35,014 bases of DNA from JAEUMD01 sp964559355 (GTDB lineage: Bacteria; Pseudomonadota; Alphaproteobacteria; Rhizobiales; Hyphomicrobiaceae): the NCBI GenBank assembly GCA_964559355.1, contig CAZLHQ010000014.1, positions 1 to 35,014 on the forward strand, read 5' to 3'. Position 1 is the stretch's first letter. The number at the start of each line of letters is the position of its first letter. Below are positions 15,786 through 23,767 of the stretch, piece after piece. Position numbers and translations under genes: made by a program. The notes beneath the pieces were generated by a model that worked only from the letters and a program-made list of their open reading frames with translations, had not been told where the DNA came from and searched no databases.

Positions 15786-16370
15786 ATGCCGATTGAGATC
15801 ACGGTTCCACTGGGAGTGGTCGTGGCCAGAGAAAAGATTGATCGTCCGTGGCAGGAATACAGGTGGCGCGCCGTGGGAATTTTTCTCGATGCGCCCGCGA
15901 AGGCCGATTGGCGCGAGTTCACTCGCAAGAACGCGATTTCAGAGTTACATGCGGCCACGGTACCGCTCGTGCTGCAGCGCCGCGAGTCGATGTCGTATTG
16001 CGTCAATCTCGCCAATGGCGAGCCTTCGATTTACGTGGTGCTGCGCGAAGAGAACGATCCCGCCGCCCCGCGTCCGGTTAGCGTCCATGCCGTCACCGCT
16101 TCCCCGTTCGAAGCGCAAGTGCATAGCGACATGGCATTTGCCACGGTTGACCGGCTCGCCATGCCCAAGCGGCTGCTGACGATGGTCGAGGCATTTGTAG
16201 AAGAGCACAACGTGGTGGAGCAGCGGCACGACAACGTGCACCTTCAGCAACAGGCTGAGGATGATCGACGGTTGTTCGAGCAGGAACCCGTTTTTATGTT
16301 GCGAGATCGCCTGGACATGCACGCGGCAACGGCAATCGTGCCGAAATCGGGCCGCGACGAAAAGGCTTGA
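15786..16370 (+). CDS. DUF3305 family protein
   Basis: A 194-residue protein of unknown biochemical function. Family features seen are the N-terminal strand ITVPLGVVVAREKIDRPWQEYRWRAV, the middle block VPLVLQRRESMSYCVNLANG followed by PSIYVVLREEND, and VHAVTASPFEAQVHSD. The later MPKRLLTMVEAFVEEHNV also matches my memory of DUF3305. This family is often encoded beside formate dehydrogenase and its maturation genes, usually with a DUF3306 gene next. GGGAGG precedes the ATG at 15786 by 5 bases. Its stop is followed after 8 bases by the next gene, so this is the likely first gene of a DUF3305-unknown-mobA(-mobB) operon. The tail is Glu/Asp/His-rich and may be disordered. Confidence 0.83.
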   Translation: MPIEITVPLGVVVAREKIDRPWQEYRWRAVGIFLDAPAKADWREFTRKNAISELHAATVPLVLQRRESMSYCVNLANGEPSIYVVLREENDPAAPRPVSVHAVTASPFEAQVHSDMAFATVDRLAMPKRLLTMVEAFVEEHNVVEQRHDNVHLQQQAEDDRRLFEQEPVFMLRDRLDMHAATAIVPKSGRDEKA

Positions 16371-16378
16371 GCGCAAGA

Positions 16379-16690
16379 ATGCCATCGACATCGCACGATC
16401 GCGCCAACGCGCCGCATGATGTGCGAAGCGAGCCCCGGTCCACACCCGCTGAGGCTCGAGAAATCGCACTCAAGATGAAAGGTGAGGATGCCTGCATCGG
16501 GGCCGCGTGTGGTGTGCTGGTGAAGCTCGAGGAGCAGGCCGCGCTGGAGACTTATCGCGCGGCCGAATGCGGTGTGGCTGAAAGCGGCCCGGCGGAAAGC
16601 AGCCCGGCTGATATGGGCGCAGAAGAGCCGCCGGCGCCTGTCCGCGATTGCGCCCGCGCATGGCCGACGCCGTCCAAGTCAGGTTCATGA
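16379..16690 (+). CDS. Hypothetical protein between DUF3305 and mobA, 103 residues
   Basis: Not recognised. The ATG at 16379 follows the DUF3305 stop by 8 bases, and the gene ends by overlapping the mobA start (ATGA), so tight packing supports coding. The sequence has a polar N terminus and a short helical core (EIALKMKGEDACIGAACGVL, then VKLEEQAALETYRAAEC). The tail is Ala/Glu/Pro-rich (ESGPAESSPADMGAEEPPAP). Three Cys lie in the core. It occupies the place where DUF3306 is often found but shows no likeness to that family that I can see. A low-complexity tail and small size leave some doubt. Confidence 0.55.
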   Translation: MPSTSHDRANAPHDVRSEPRSTPAEAREIALKMKGEDACIGAACGVLVKLEEQAALETYRAAECGVAESGPAESSPADMGAEEPPAPVRDCARAWPTPSKSGS

Positions 16691-17361
16691 TGGCGAACAC
16701 GCCCGACGAGAAATTCGGATCCGCGCCGGTTGTCGGCGTGTTGCTGGCGGGTGGGCAATCGCGGCGCATGTTTGCCTCGGGAGCAGGCCAAGGTGACAAA
16801 GGCCTGCTCGAGATCGCGGGCAAGCCGATGATCGGCCATGTCATCGATCGGCTGTCGCCGCAGGTCTCGGCGCTCGTTATCAATGCCAATGGCGACCCGG
16901 AGCGGTTTGCCGCTTTCGCGCTGCCGCTGGTCGCCGATACGGTTGGCGGCCATGTCGGTCCGTTGGCGGGCGTGCTGGCTGGCATGCGCTGGGCCGCCGT
17001 CAATGTGCCGCGTGCGCAATTCATCGCCACGGTCTCCACAGATGCCCCGTTCCTGCCCACGGAGCTGGTGAAGCGCCTGGTTGCAGCCCTGGCGGGGGCG
17101 AAAGGCGGCGAGCAGATTGCGCTGGCGCGCTCGGGCGGCCATCTGCATCCGGTGATCGGCTTGTGGCCGGTTGCACTGGCGGACGACCTGGAGCGCTCCC
17201 TGCACGACGGCGTCAGGAAGGTGCTGGCATGGACCGACCGGCATGGTACGCTCAGCGTTGATTTTGCACCGGTTTCAAGAGGCGGTCAGGAGGTGGACCC
17301 GTTCTTCAATGCCAACACACCCGACGAACTCGATGAGGCGCGCCGTTTGCTTGTTTCCTGA
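16687..17361 (+). CDS. mobA: Molybdenum cofactor guanylyltransferase
   Basis: It links GMP to molybdopterin to form the MGD cofactor used by formate dehydrogenases and related enzymes. The ATG at 16687 overlaps the previous stop (ATGATGG). The 224-residue protein has the nucleotidyltransferase signature VVGVLLAGGQSRRM, then GDKGLLEIAGKPMIGHV, LVINANGDPERFA, GGHVGPLAGVLAGMRWA, the metal-binding TVSTDAPFLP, and C-terminal FFNANTPDELDEA. These are in the order and spacing usual for MobA. It is followed by mobB after 99 bp. Confidence 0.93.
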   Translation: MMANTPDEKFGSAPVVGVLLAGGQSRRMFASGAGQGDKGLLEIAGKPMIGHVIDRLSPQVSALVINANGDPERFAAFALPLVADTVGGHVGPLAGVLAGMRWAAVNVPRAQFIATVSTDAPFLPTELVKRLVAALAGAKGGEQIALARSGGHLHPVIGLWPVALADDLERSLHDGVRKVLAWTDRHGTLSVDFAPVSRGGQEVDPFFNANTPDELDEARRLLVS

Positions 17362-17460
17362 GCGCTGCTGCTAACTAATCTCTATTGGCCGCGCAGCAAG
17401 GTAATTGCGCGGCGCGCACTTGTGTTAGACGTCGCATGCACTCGCCATTGCCTGCCAAGG

Positions 17461-18141
17461 ATGCCACGCTTGACCCATAAGCCTCGCACAACTCCGATCA
17501 TCGGCATCGCCGGCTGGAAAAAGTCCGGCAAGACGACGCTCACCGTGCGGCTGGTGGAGGAGTTCACGCGCCGCGGCTTCAAGGTTGCCACCGTAAAGCA
17601 CGCCCACCATGCCTTCCAGATCGACGACGGCGATACCGACAGTGCGCGCCATCGCCGCGCCGGAGCGCAGCAAGTGGCGGTGGTTTCGGCCGAGCGCTGG
17701 GCAATCGTCACCGAGCTCTCAGGTGCGCCAGAACCTAATTTCGAGGAGGTTATTGCCGCGCTGGAGCCCGCCGACCTCATCATCGTCGAAGGCTACAAGT
17801 CGGCGCCCATCCCGAAGATCGAGGCCCGCAGACTGGCTTCGTTCACGCGCCGTCCGCTTTCGGCCGAGGACCCGAACGTCATCGCGATCGCCGCCGATCA
17901 TGAGGTGGATGGCCACGGGCTGCCGGTGTTCGCTCTCGACGATATCGCCGGCATGGCGGACCTTGTGGCGCGTGTCATCGGCCCGTTGACGAATCGCGTG
18001 GCGCGCGCGGCTGCCGATGCAACCCGTGATATCGCCAATGGCGACATCAGCGGACAGGCAGACTCGGAAAGGGCCGGCGCGGCACAAGACCTGCAGGTTC
18101 TGCCGCCCAAGCGGGCTACGCAAAGCTCACATGAGAACTGA
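17461..18141 (+). CDS. mobB: Molybdopterin-guanine dinucleotide biosynthesis protein MobB
   Basis: A GTP-binding P-loop protein that assists MobA. The ATG at 17461 has AAGG directly upstream. Of 226 residues, the first part carries PIIGIAGWKKSGKTTLTVRL (Walker A), then KVATVKHAHHAFQID, DTDSARHRRAGAQQV and ADLIIVEGYKSAPIPKIE, all MobB features. The last about 40 residues (VARAAADATRDIANGD onward) look like a non-conserved tail. It is located between mobA and a secreted subtilase-like protein on the same strand. Confidence 0.93.
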   Translation: MPRLTHKPRTTPIIGIAGWKKSGKTTLTVRLVEEFTRRGFKVATVKHAHHAFQIDDGDTDSARHRRAGAQQVAVVSAERWAIVTELSGAPEPNFEEVIAALEPADLIIVEGYKSAPIPKIEARRLASFTRRPLSAEDPNVIAIAADHEVDGHGLPVFALDDIAGMADLVARVIGPLTNRVARAAADATRDIANGDISGQADSERAGAAQDLQVLPPKRATQSSHEN

Positions 18142-18227
18142 GACGAGCGCGGCGATCGCCCCGTCCCCGCCATGATGCCTCCGCGGGACATACGGCGGGG
18201 GTCTTGGTCACGACGCCAGGAGAGGCC

Positions 18228-19193
18228 ATGCCACGTCTATTGATCATCCTTTCGGTACTGGCTGCGACCTTGGGCTGGAGCGCTGGCGAGGTGCGCGCTG
18301 CCGATCCCAAGCCACCTCCCGGGCAGGACCCCGGCGGCCATGCCGTGGCATTGATCGCCGGAGGAATCGACTACCGCGATCCGGCCTTGGCCGCGCGGCT
18401 TGCCCGCGATGGCGAAGGCGAACTGATCGGCTGGGATGTGGTCGATGACGATCGCACGCCGTTCTCGGCCGCCACAGGTGAGGGCGCCGATGCCGCCGGC
18501 ACCGACAATTCGACCTCGATCGCGCAGACGCTGTTGTCAGGATACGCGCGCGGCCGTCTGGTGCCGGTGCGCGCCCCGCGTGGCAATCCGCAAGCCTTGG
18601 CCAAAGCGATCGCCTTCGCCGTCAATACGCCCGCGCGCATCATCGCCGTGGCGCTGCCGCTCGAAACCGATGCGATGCGACAAGTGATCCGCCAGGCATC
18701 GGAGCGCTTCAAGGAGCACGTTTTCATCGTCGCAGGCGCGTTACCCGCCGCAAGCAAGGCTGGTGCGCAATCAGGGATGCAGGGCATGCCGCCTGCGACT
18801 GCAGCGCCTCCCGCGCCTCCCGCGCCGCCTTCAAGCCCACAGGCGCCGGCGGCATCACCGGCTGCTTCGCTGATGAACCTCGGCAATGTGCTGGTCGTCA
18901 TGGCTGCGTCCGATGTCGAGGGCAAGTCCGCAAGTGACGTGATCGCCGCCACCGAAGTGGTGGTCATGCCGCGCGGTTCGGCGATGTTCGGTCTTGCTGG
19001 CGGTGCGCCACGCAACGCGGCCGAGGCCGTTGCGCTGGCGGCTGCGAATGCCGCGTGTCAAAGTCACGGGGGTGAACCTGCGATGGGCTCAGCAGCCAAG
19101 GCGCTGGCGCTGGATGCCAGCAAGCCGCTTGAAGATAACCGCGCCATTCGCGTACTCGATCCGATGTGTTGGTACGGCGGCAAGCGCATGTAG
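18228..19193 (+). CDS. Secreted subtilisin-like protein lacking the catalytic triad
   Basis: A 321-residue protein with a clear signal peptide (RLLIILSVLAATLGWSAG, then EVRAAD) and strong ribosome binding site AGGAGAGG before the ATG at 18228. The mature part follows the S8 subtilase plan. VALIAGGIDYRDPALAARL stands where VAVIDTGVDYTHPDL is usual, so the Asp is Ala44. GWDVVDDDRTP matches GWDFVNDDNDP. DNSTSIAQ (93-100) replaces HGTxVA. IIAVALP and FIVAGAL match INLSLG and VVAAAGN. A Pro/Ala linker (188-212) follows. EVVVMPRGSAMFGLAGGAPR replaces the GTSMAAP region. All three catalytic residues seem absent, so it is probably a non-enzymatic periplasmic binding or scaffold protein. It lies between mobB and fdhD. 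Confidence 0.72.
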   Translation: MPRLLIILSVLAATLGWSAGEVRAADPKPPPGQDPGGHAVALIAGGIDYRDPALAARLARDGEGELIGWDVVDDDRTPFSAATGEGADAAGTDNSTSIAQTLLSGYARGRLVPVRAPRGNPQALAKAIAFAVNTPARIIAVALPLETDAMRQVIRQASERFKEHVFIVAGALPAASKAGAQSGMQGMPPATAAPPAPPAPPSSPQAPAASPAASLMNLGNVLVVMAASDVEGKSASDVIAATEVVVMPRGSAMFGLAGGAPRNAAEAVALAAANAACQSHGGEPAMGSAAKALALDASKPLEDNRAIRVLDPMCWYGGKRM

Positions 19194-19309
19194 GGCGTGT
19201 GCAGCGTACTCTCATGTTTGCCGGCAAATTTGCAGGCCAAACGCCGGAAGCCGTAAATTACGGCGCATGTGCAAGCAGCGCTGGGATGGTGTGGGGCAAG
19301 GAGATCGAC

Positions 19310-20191
19310 ATGAAGGAATTCCAGGTGCGCCCGACACCGGACGATCCGCGCTTGTCGCAGGCTGTGTCGGGCATCGATCAGGACGGCAACGAGGTGACGA
19401 CCGATGTCGTGACCGAGCGTCCGTTGACGCTGTTCCTCAATGCCCGCGAGATCGTGACGATGATGACGATCGGCGATCATCCCGATCTGCTCGCGATTGG
19501 CTTCCTGCTCAACCAGGGCATGCTTCATGCCGCCGATGTCGTGACTGCGGTTGAGTATGACGCGGATATTTCGACCGTCGTCGTCAGGACCGAGCGGCAG
19601 ACGAGCTACGAGGAAAAGCTGAAGAAGAAGGTGCAGACGTCGGGTTGCGCGCAAGGCACCGTGTTCGGCGATCTGATGGAGAACTTCGGCACGATCGAGC
19701 TTGCGCGGGAGGCGCGCATCAAGACGTCCTGGCTCTATGCGCTGGCCAAGAAAATCAATACCGAGCCGAGCCTTTATCTCAAGGCCGGCGCCATACATGG
19801 CTGTGTCCTGTGCCGTCAGGATAAGCCGCTGGTCTACATGGAAGACGTCGGGCGCCACAATGCCATCGACAAGATCGCCGGCTACATGTTCGTCAACCAC
19901 GTTCCGCCGGAAGACAAGATTTTCTATACCACCGGCCGTCTCACCTCGGAGATGGTGATCAAGACGGTGAAGATGCGCATTCCCATTCTCGTCTCGCGCT
20001 CGGGCTTCACGGCGTGGGGCGTGGAGCTGGCGCGCAAGGCTGATTTGACGCTGATCGGGCGCGCCCGCGGCAAGCGCTTTGTGGCGCTGTCGGGGACCGA
20101 GCGAATCGTTTTCGATGCCGATCACGCAGCCGTCGAACAGGAAGACCGGCGCACGGTCCGCAAGGGTTCGCTGGCCGATGCCGGCGATTGA
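19310..20191 (+). CDS. fdhD: FdhD-type formate dehydrogenase accessory sulfurtransferase, variant
   Basis: FdhD moves sulfur from IscS to the molybdenum cofactor of formate dehydrogenase. The ATG at 19310 has AAGGAG 7 bases upstream and gives 293 residues. Family features are TERPLTLFLNAREIVTMMTI, DHPDLLAIGFLLNQG, YMEDVGRHNAIDKIAGYM, TTGRLTSEMVIKTVKM and PILVSRSGFTAWGVELARK. The usual two-cysteine site is altered: TSGCAQG keeps only Cys113, while a CxxC appears at HGCVLC (Cys165, Cys168), just before the DVGRHNA motif. This points to an alternative FdhD subgroup with relocated cysteines. It closes the Moco/formate dehydrogenase maturation cluster. Confidence 0.88.
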   Translation: MKEFQVRPTPDDPRLSQAVSGIDQDGNEVTTDVVTERPLTLFLNAREIVTMMTIGDHPDLLAIGFLLNQGMLHAADVVTAVEYDADISTVVVRTERQTSYEEKLKKKVQTSGCAQGTVFGDLMENFGTIELAREARIKTSWLYALAKKINTEPSLYLKAGAIHGCVLCRQDKPLVYMEDVGRHNAIDKIAGYMFVNHVPPEDKIFYTTGRLTSEMVIKTVKMRIPILVSRSGFTAWGVELARKADLTLIGRARGKRFVALSGTERIVFDADHAAVEQEDRRTVRKGSLADAGD

Positions 20192-20301
20192 GGGGAGGCG
20201 GCTGAGATCGATGTGCCTTTTGCGCCGGCAGATGTGCAGGCAACCGGTTTGTATGCCAGCACTTTTGGTGTGGGCGCGCTGATTGCGCCGGCGGTTTCTG
20301 T

Positions 20302-20329
20302 TTGCAAAGTGCAAGCAATCAGATTGCTT
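20302..20329. promoter_or_regulatory. Two adjacent dyads upstream of the CoA-transferase gene
   Basis: TTGCAAAGTGCAA (20302-20314) and AAGCAATCAGATTGCTT (20313-20329) are both symmetric around a 3-base centre and share two bases. They lie about 120 bp before the CoA-transferase start, a plausible operator position. The XRE-type regulator convergent with that gene is one candidate ligand; this is only inference from proximity. Confidence 0.45.
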
Positions 20330-20449
20330 TGCTTGACGCCACCACGCGAATGCCGAATCTGGCGGCGATATTCTGGTGCAAGGTGATTTGACGACCCGAT
20401 GATAGAAGTAGAGCGAATTCGCTGAGAGACGCTCACCAAGAGAAACGAC

Positions 20450-22441
20450 ATGACACGCCGGATGAAGCGCACTGCGCTCGAAACAATGTTGAACGGCAAG
20501 ATTGTCGCCGCGCGCGATGCGGTGCAATTGATTCGCGCCGGCGATACGGTGGCAACCGGCGGCTTCGTCGGCATCGGGTTTGCCGAAAACATCGCCGTGG
20601 CGCTCGAGCAGCGTTACCTGGCGGAGCAAGCGGATGCGGCGCACGAGGGGCCCAAGGTCGCGAGCCTGACGCTCGTTTATGCCGCGGGCCAGGGCGACGG
20701 CAAGGATCGCGGTCTCAATCATCTCGGCCATCCGGGCCTTGTAGCCAAGGTGATCGGCGGTCACTGGGGCCTCGTGCCGAAATTGCAGAAGCTGGCGGTG
20801 GCGGGCGAGATCGAAGCCTACAATCTTCCGCAAGGCGTCATCACGCACCTTTATCGCGACATCGCCGCCGGCAAGCCCGGGCACATTTCCCGCGTCGGGC
20901 TTGGCACGTTCGTCGATCCGCGGCATGGCGGCGGCAAGATCAACGCCAGTACGAAAGCCGATCTCGTCAGCCTCATCGATCTAGAAGGCGAGGAGTTCCT
21001 GCTGTACCGCACGTTTCCAATCGATGTCGCCATCGTGCGGGGAACCACGGCCGATCCCGATGGCAACGTGACGATGGAGAAGGAAGCGCTGACGCTGGAG
21101 GCGATGGCGATTGCCATGGCGGCCAAGAATTCGGGTGGCATGACGATCGTGCAGGTCGAGCGGATTGCCGAACGCGGCAGCCTCAATCCGCGGCAGGTGA
21201 AGATTCCCGGCATCCTGGTCGACTGCGTGGTGGTGGCAGAAAAACCCGAATACCACATGCAGACGTTCGCCGAGCCCTACTCGCCCGCTTTTGCCGGTGA
21301 GATGCGCGTGCCGATGACGTCGCTGAAGCCGATGGAGTTGAGCGAGCGCAAGATCATCGCGCGCCGCGCTTCACTCGAGCTGCGCCCCAACGTCATCGTC
21401 AATCTCGGTATCGGTATGCCGGAAGGCGTCGCCGGCGTTGCAGCCGAAGAACGGGTGATCGATCTGATGACGCTCACCGCCGAGCCGGGTGTGATTGGCG
21501 GCGTGCCGGCGTCGGGACTTAATTTTGGCGCGGCGACCAACACGCAGGCGATCGTCGATCAGCCCTATCAGTTCGATTTTTATGATGGCGGCGGTCTCGA
21601 CATGGCATTTCTCGGATTGGCGCAGGCCGATCAGCAGGGCAATCTCAACGTCTCAAGGTTCGGCCCCAAGCTTGCCGGCGCTGGCGGCTTCATCAACATT
21701 TCTCAGAATGCCAAGGCGGTCGTATTCGTCGGCACATTCACCGCTGGCGGGCTCGATATCGCGATCAAGGACGGCGTGCTCGACATCCGCAAGGAGGGCG
21801 CCTCGAAGAAGTTCGTGCGCGAAGTCGAGCATCGCACGTTCTCGGGCGCCTATGCGATGAAGCGCGGCCAGCCGGTGCTCTACGTCACTGAGCGTTGCGT
21901 GTTCCGCTTGACCGAGCGCGGCATGGAGCTTGTCGAGGTGGCGCCTGGCATCGACATCGAGCGCGACATCCTCGCGCAAATGGATTTTATGCCGATCATC
22001 AATGTGCCCGAGCATATGGACGAAGCGATCTTCCTCGACGAGCCGATGGGGTTGCGCGAGCGCATGCTGGCCCAGCCGCTCGGCAGCCGCTTCAGCTATG
22101 ATGCGGGTCTGAACGTGCTGTTTGTCGATTTCGAGCGCATCGAAATCAAGAGCGAGCGCGATGTGCGAGAGATTCGCCGCACGGTCGATCGCATCGTCAA
22201 GCCGATCGGCCACAAGGTCTATGCCATCGTCAACTATTCGGGGGCCACCATCGCTCCTGAGGTTTTCGACAGCTATTCCGCCATGGTGCACGACATGGTC
22301 GAGACCCATTACATTGATGTGACGCGCTACGGTTCATCGGGATTCTTGCGCATGAAGCTTGGCGCAGCGCTGTCCGAAAAAGGGCTCGATCCGCATTTTC
22401 ATGATGCGCCCGAACTTGCGCGCGGAGCGATGGCGAGGTGA
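20450..22441 (+). CDS. Acyl-CoA:carboxylate CoA-transferase with C-terminal extension
   Basis: A family I CoA-transferase in which alpha and beta parts are fused, like propionate or acetate CoA-transferases; it exchanges CoA between short acyl groups. It has 663 residues, more than the roughly 520 usual for the group. The N-terminal half shows IRAGDTVATGGFVGIG, GLVAKVIGGHWGLVPKLQKL, GVITHLYRDIAAGKPGH and FPIDVAIVRGTTADPDGN. The second half has NLGIGMPEGVA and the catalytic Glu345 in LTAEPGVIGG. Residues from about 530 to the end (MDFMPIINVPEHMDEAIF onward, including LNVLFVDFERIEIKSERD) form an added domain of unknown role. The exact substrates cannot be read. Confidence 0.87.
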   Translation: MTRRMKRTALETMLNGKIVAARDAVQLIRAGDTVATGGFVGIGFAENIAVALEQRYLAEQADAAHEGPKVASLTLVYAAGQGDGKDRGLNHLGHPGLVAKVIGGHWGLVPKLQKLAVAGEIEAYNLPQGVITHLYRDIAAGKPGHISRVGLGTFVDPRHGGGKINASTKADLVSLIDLEGEEFLLYRTFPIDVAIVRGTTADPDGNVTMEKEALTLEAMAIAMAAKNSGGMTIVQVERIAERGSLNPRQVKIPGILVDCVVVAEKPEYHMQTFAEPYSPAFAGEMRVPMTSLKPMELSERKIIARRASLELRPNVIVNLGIGMPEGVAGVAAEERVIDLMTLTAEPGVIGGVPASGLNFGAATNTQAIVDQPYQFDFYDGGGLDMAFLGLAQADQQGNLNVSRFGPKLAGAGGFINISQNAKAVVFVGTFTAGGLDIAIKDGVLDIRKEGASKKFVREVEHRTFSGAYAMKRGQPVLYVTERCVFRLTERGMELVEVAPGIDIERDILAQMDFMPIINVPEHMDEAIFLDEPMGLRERMLAQPLGSRFSYDAGLNVLFVDFERIEIKSERDVREIRRTVDRIVKPIGHKVYAIVNYSGATIAPEVFDSYSAMVHDMVETHYIDVTRYGSSGFLRMKLGAALSEKGLDPHFHDAPELARGAMAR

Positions 22442-22448
22442 GCTGTCC

Positions 22449-23195
22449 TCACAACCCCAGCAGGCTGGCGTAGTGCTCGTCCAGAGTGCGTTTCAGCAGC
22501 GCGCGGTAATTCGCGTATGCGGCGTGTCCTGATGCGATGCGCCCGAAAGAATGTCGCTCGCCGTTGACGATCGGCTTCAAGACGATGGGCGTGGCGACCG
22601 GCGACAGGTGTGCCCCCATGCCGGCGCGCAACGTCGTGACGAGCCCGTGCATCTCGCCGGTTATGGTCGGCCGCGTCACCACTGTCAGCCGGAACTGGCC
22701 ATGCCGGTTGGTGACGAGGTAGATGTGTCCGGACTGCTGCGGCACCGAGACCGTGCCGAACTGCGTGAAGTCCTGATCGACGCGTTCGGCTTCGCGAAAC
22801 ACCAGCCGCGAGGTCGTCTCGTCCCAGGAAATGTCGGTGCGAAAGGCATAGACCGCGCGCGGATCGCCAAACGAGGGACGCAGCGTGAGATGCGAGCCGA
22901 TGATCCACGCCACGGATGCGCGCGAGTAGTTGCCAAGCTCGTCGGGGGCGGTTGCTTGCACGCCATTGGCGAGCGCCGCATCGGCGGCGACGGGCAAGGG
23001 CCGCAGGCTGACGCTGAGCGCATCCTCGATGCGGACCAGCGTCGCTAGCGTGAACGGCCGTCGGCCAGATAGGCCTTTTTCCAGCGTCGAGAGAGATATG
23101 CGCGCCTTGTCTGCAAGCGCCTGACGCGAGATGCGCCGCCGCGCAATCTCTTCGCGCAATCGCGACATGGCCGCGTGCACTTCAGGTGTCGTCAC
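22449..23195 (-). CDS. XRE-type helix-turn-helix transcriptional regulator
   Basis: A 248-residue regulator. The GTG at 23195 is chosen because GGAAGGCGG precedes it; TTG 23222 and ATG 23168 are alternatives. The N-terminal HTH reads RISRQALADKARISLSTLEK, with GLSGRRPFTLATLVRIEDAL completing the helix set. The C-terminal about 160 residues have blocks such as LGNYSRASVAWIIGSHLTLR, AFRTDISWDETTSRLVFREA, QQSGHIYLVTNRHGQFRLTV and TITGEMHGLVTTL. They form a mostly beta domain that may sense a ligand; I do not recognise it. It is convergent with the CoA-transferase, ending 8 bp from it, so a link to that enzyme is possible. Confidence 0.83.
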   Translation of the reverse strand: MTTPEVHAAMSRLREEIARRRISRQALADKARISLSTLEKGLSGRRPFTLATLVRIEDALSVSLRPLPVAADAALANGVQATAPDELGNYSRASVAWIIGSHLTLRPSFGDPRAVYAFRTDISWDETTSRLVFREAERVDQDFTQFGTVSVPQQSGHIYLVTNRHGQFRLTVVTRPTITGEMHGLVTTLRAGMGAHLSPVATPIVLKPIVNGERHSFGRIASGHAAYANYRALLKRTLDEHYASLLGL

Positions 23196-23403
23196 GCCGC
23201 CGCCTTCCAATCGCTTGGCCAAGCAAGATCTCCGTCCACCCCGGACAACGCATCACATATCCGCACAATCGTGGCCAAACAAGGCGCAAGCCGGCGCAGC
23301 GTGCCGCAAAAGGCCGGAACAAGACGATACAACAAGCTCGGATGGTTCGGGAAATTGGCGTCGAGGGGCATCAACGTCAACCCGTGTACAGGACCCGAAC
23401 ACC

Positions 23404-23754
23404 ATGCTCGATACGATCCTCACCGCCGCTTGCAGCCAAGAAGATCCGACGCATCGGCAACCCGTTCTGCTGCCGTTGTGTGCGCCAGCCGTCAGCATCG
23501 AACGCAGCATGGTGCATGGCCTGCTGGCGCTTTCGAGCCTCGTCGTCGTTGCCGCGCAGACGCTCGCCAGCGCCGTGAACGCACCAGTCGCTTCTGTCGA
23601 AACTGATGCCGAGCCGGGAGCGACCGCCGCAGTCGCAACGACGGCGCCCACGAAAGCCACGCCTGACGGATGCCGCGCGCCGATGGTAACGCGCGAAGCA
23701 TTTTCGGCATGGGCCGATGGGTTGATCAGCCGCCGCATCGGCCGTAGCCGCTAA
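23404..23754 (+). CDS. Small hypothetical protein, 116 residues
   Basis: Not recognised. The ATG at 23404 gives 116 residues; a shorter start at 23509 would place a signal-like segment (VHGLLALSSLVVVAAQTLAS) at the N terminus, suggesting export. An Ala/Thr-rich stretch (TDAEPGATAAVATTAPTKAT) follows, then DGCRAPMVTREAFSAWADGL and a basic end. It ends 13 bp before the BchE-like gene on the same strand. Coding is plausible from the continuous frame but not certain. Confidence 0.45.
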   Translation: MLDTILTAACSQEDPTHRQPVLLPLCAPAVSIERSMVHGLLALSSLVVVAAQTLASAVNAPVASVETDAEPGATAAVATTAPTKATPDGCRAPMVTREAFSAWADGLISRRIGRSR

Positions 23755-23767
23755 TTGGGAGGGGAGC

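Noticed and set aside
19064..20926. A 620-codon open frame on the minus strand opposite fdhD and the CoA-transferase start
   Set aside because: It is the antisense shadow of two well-supported genes. The composition is Arg/His-rich and no domain is visible.
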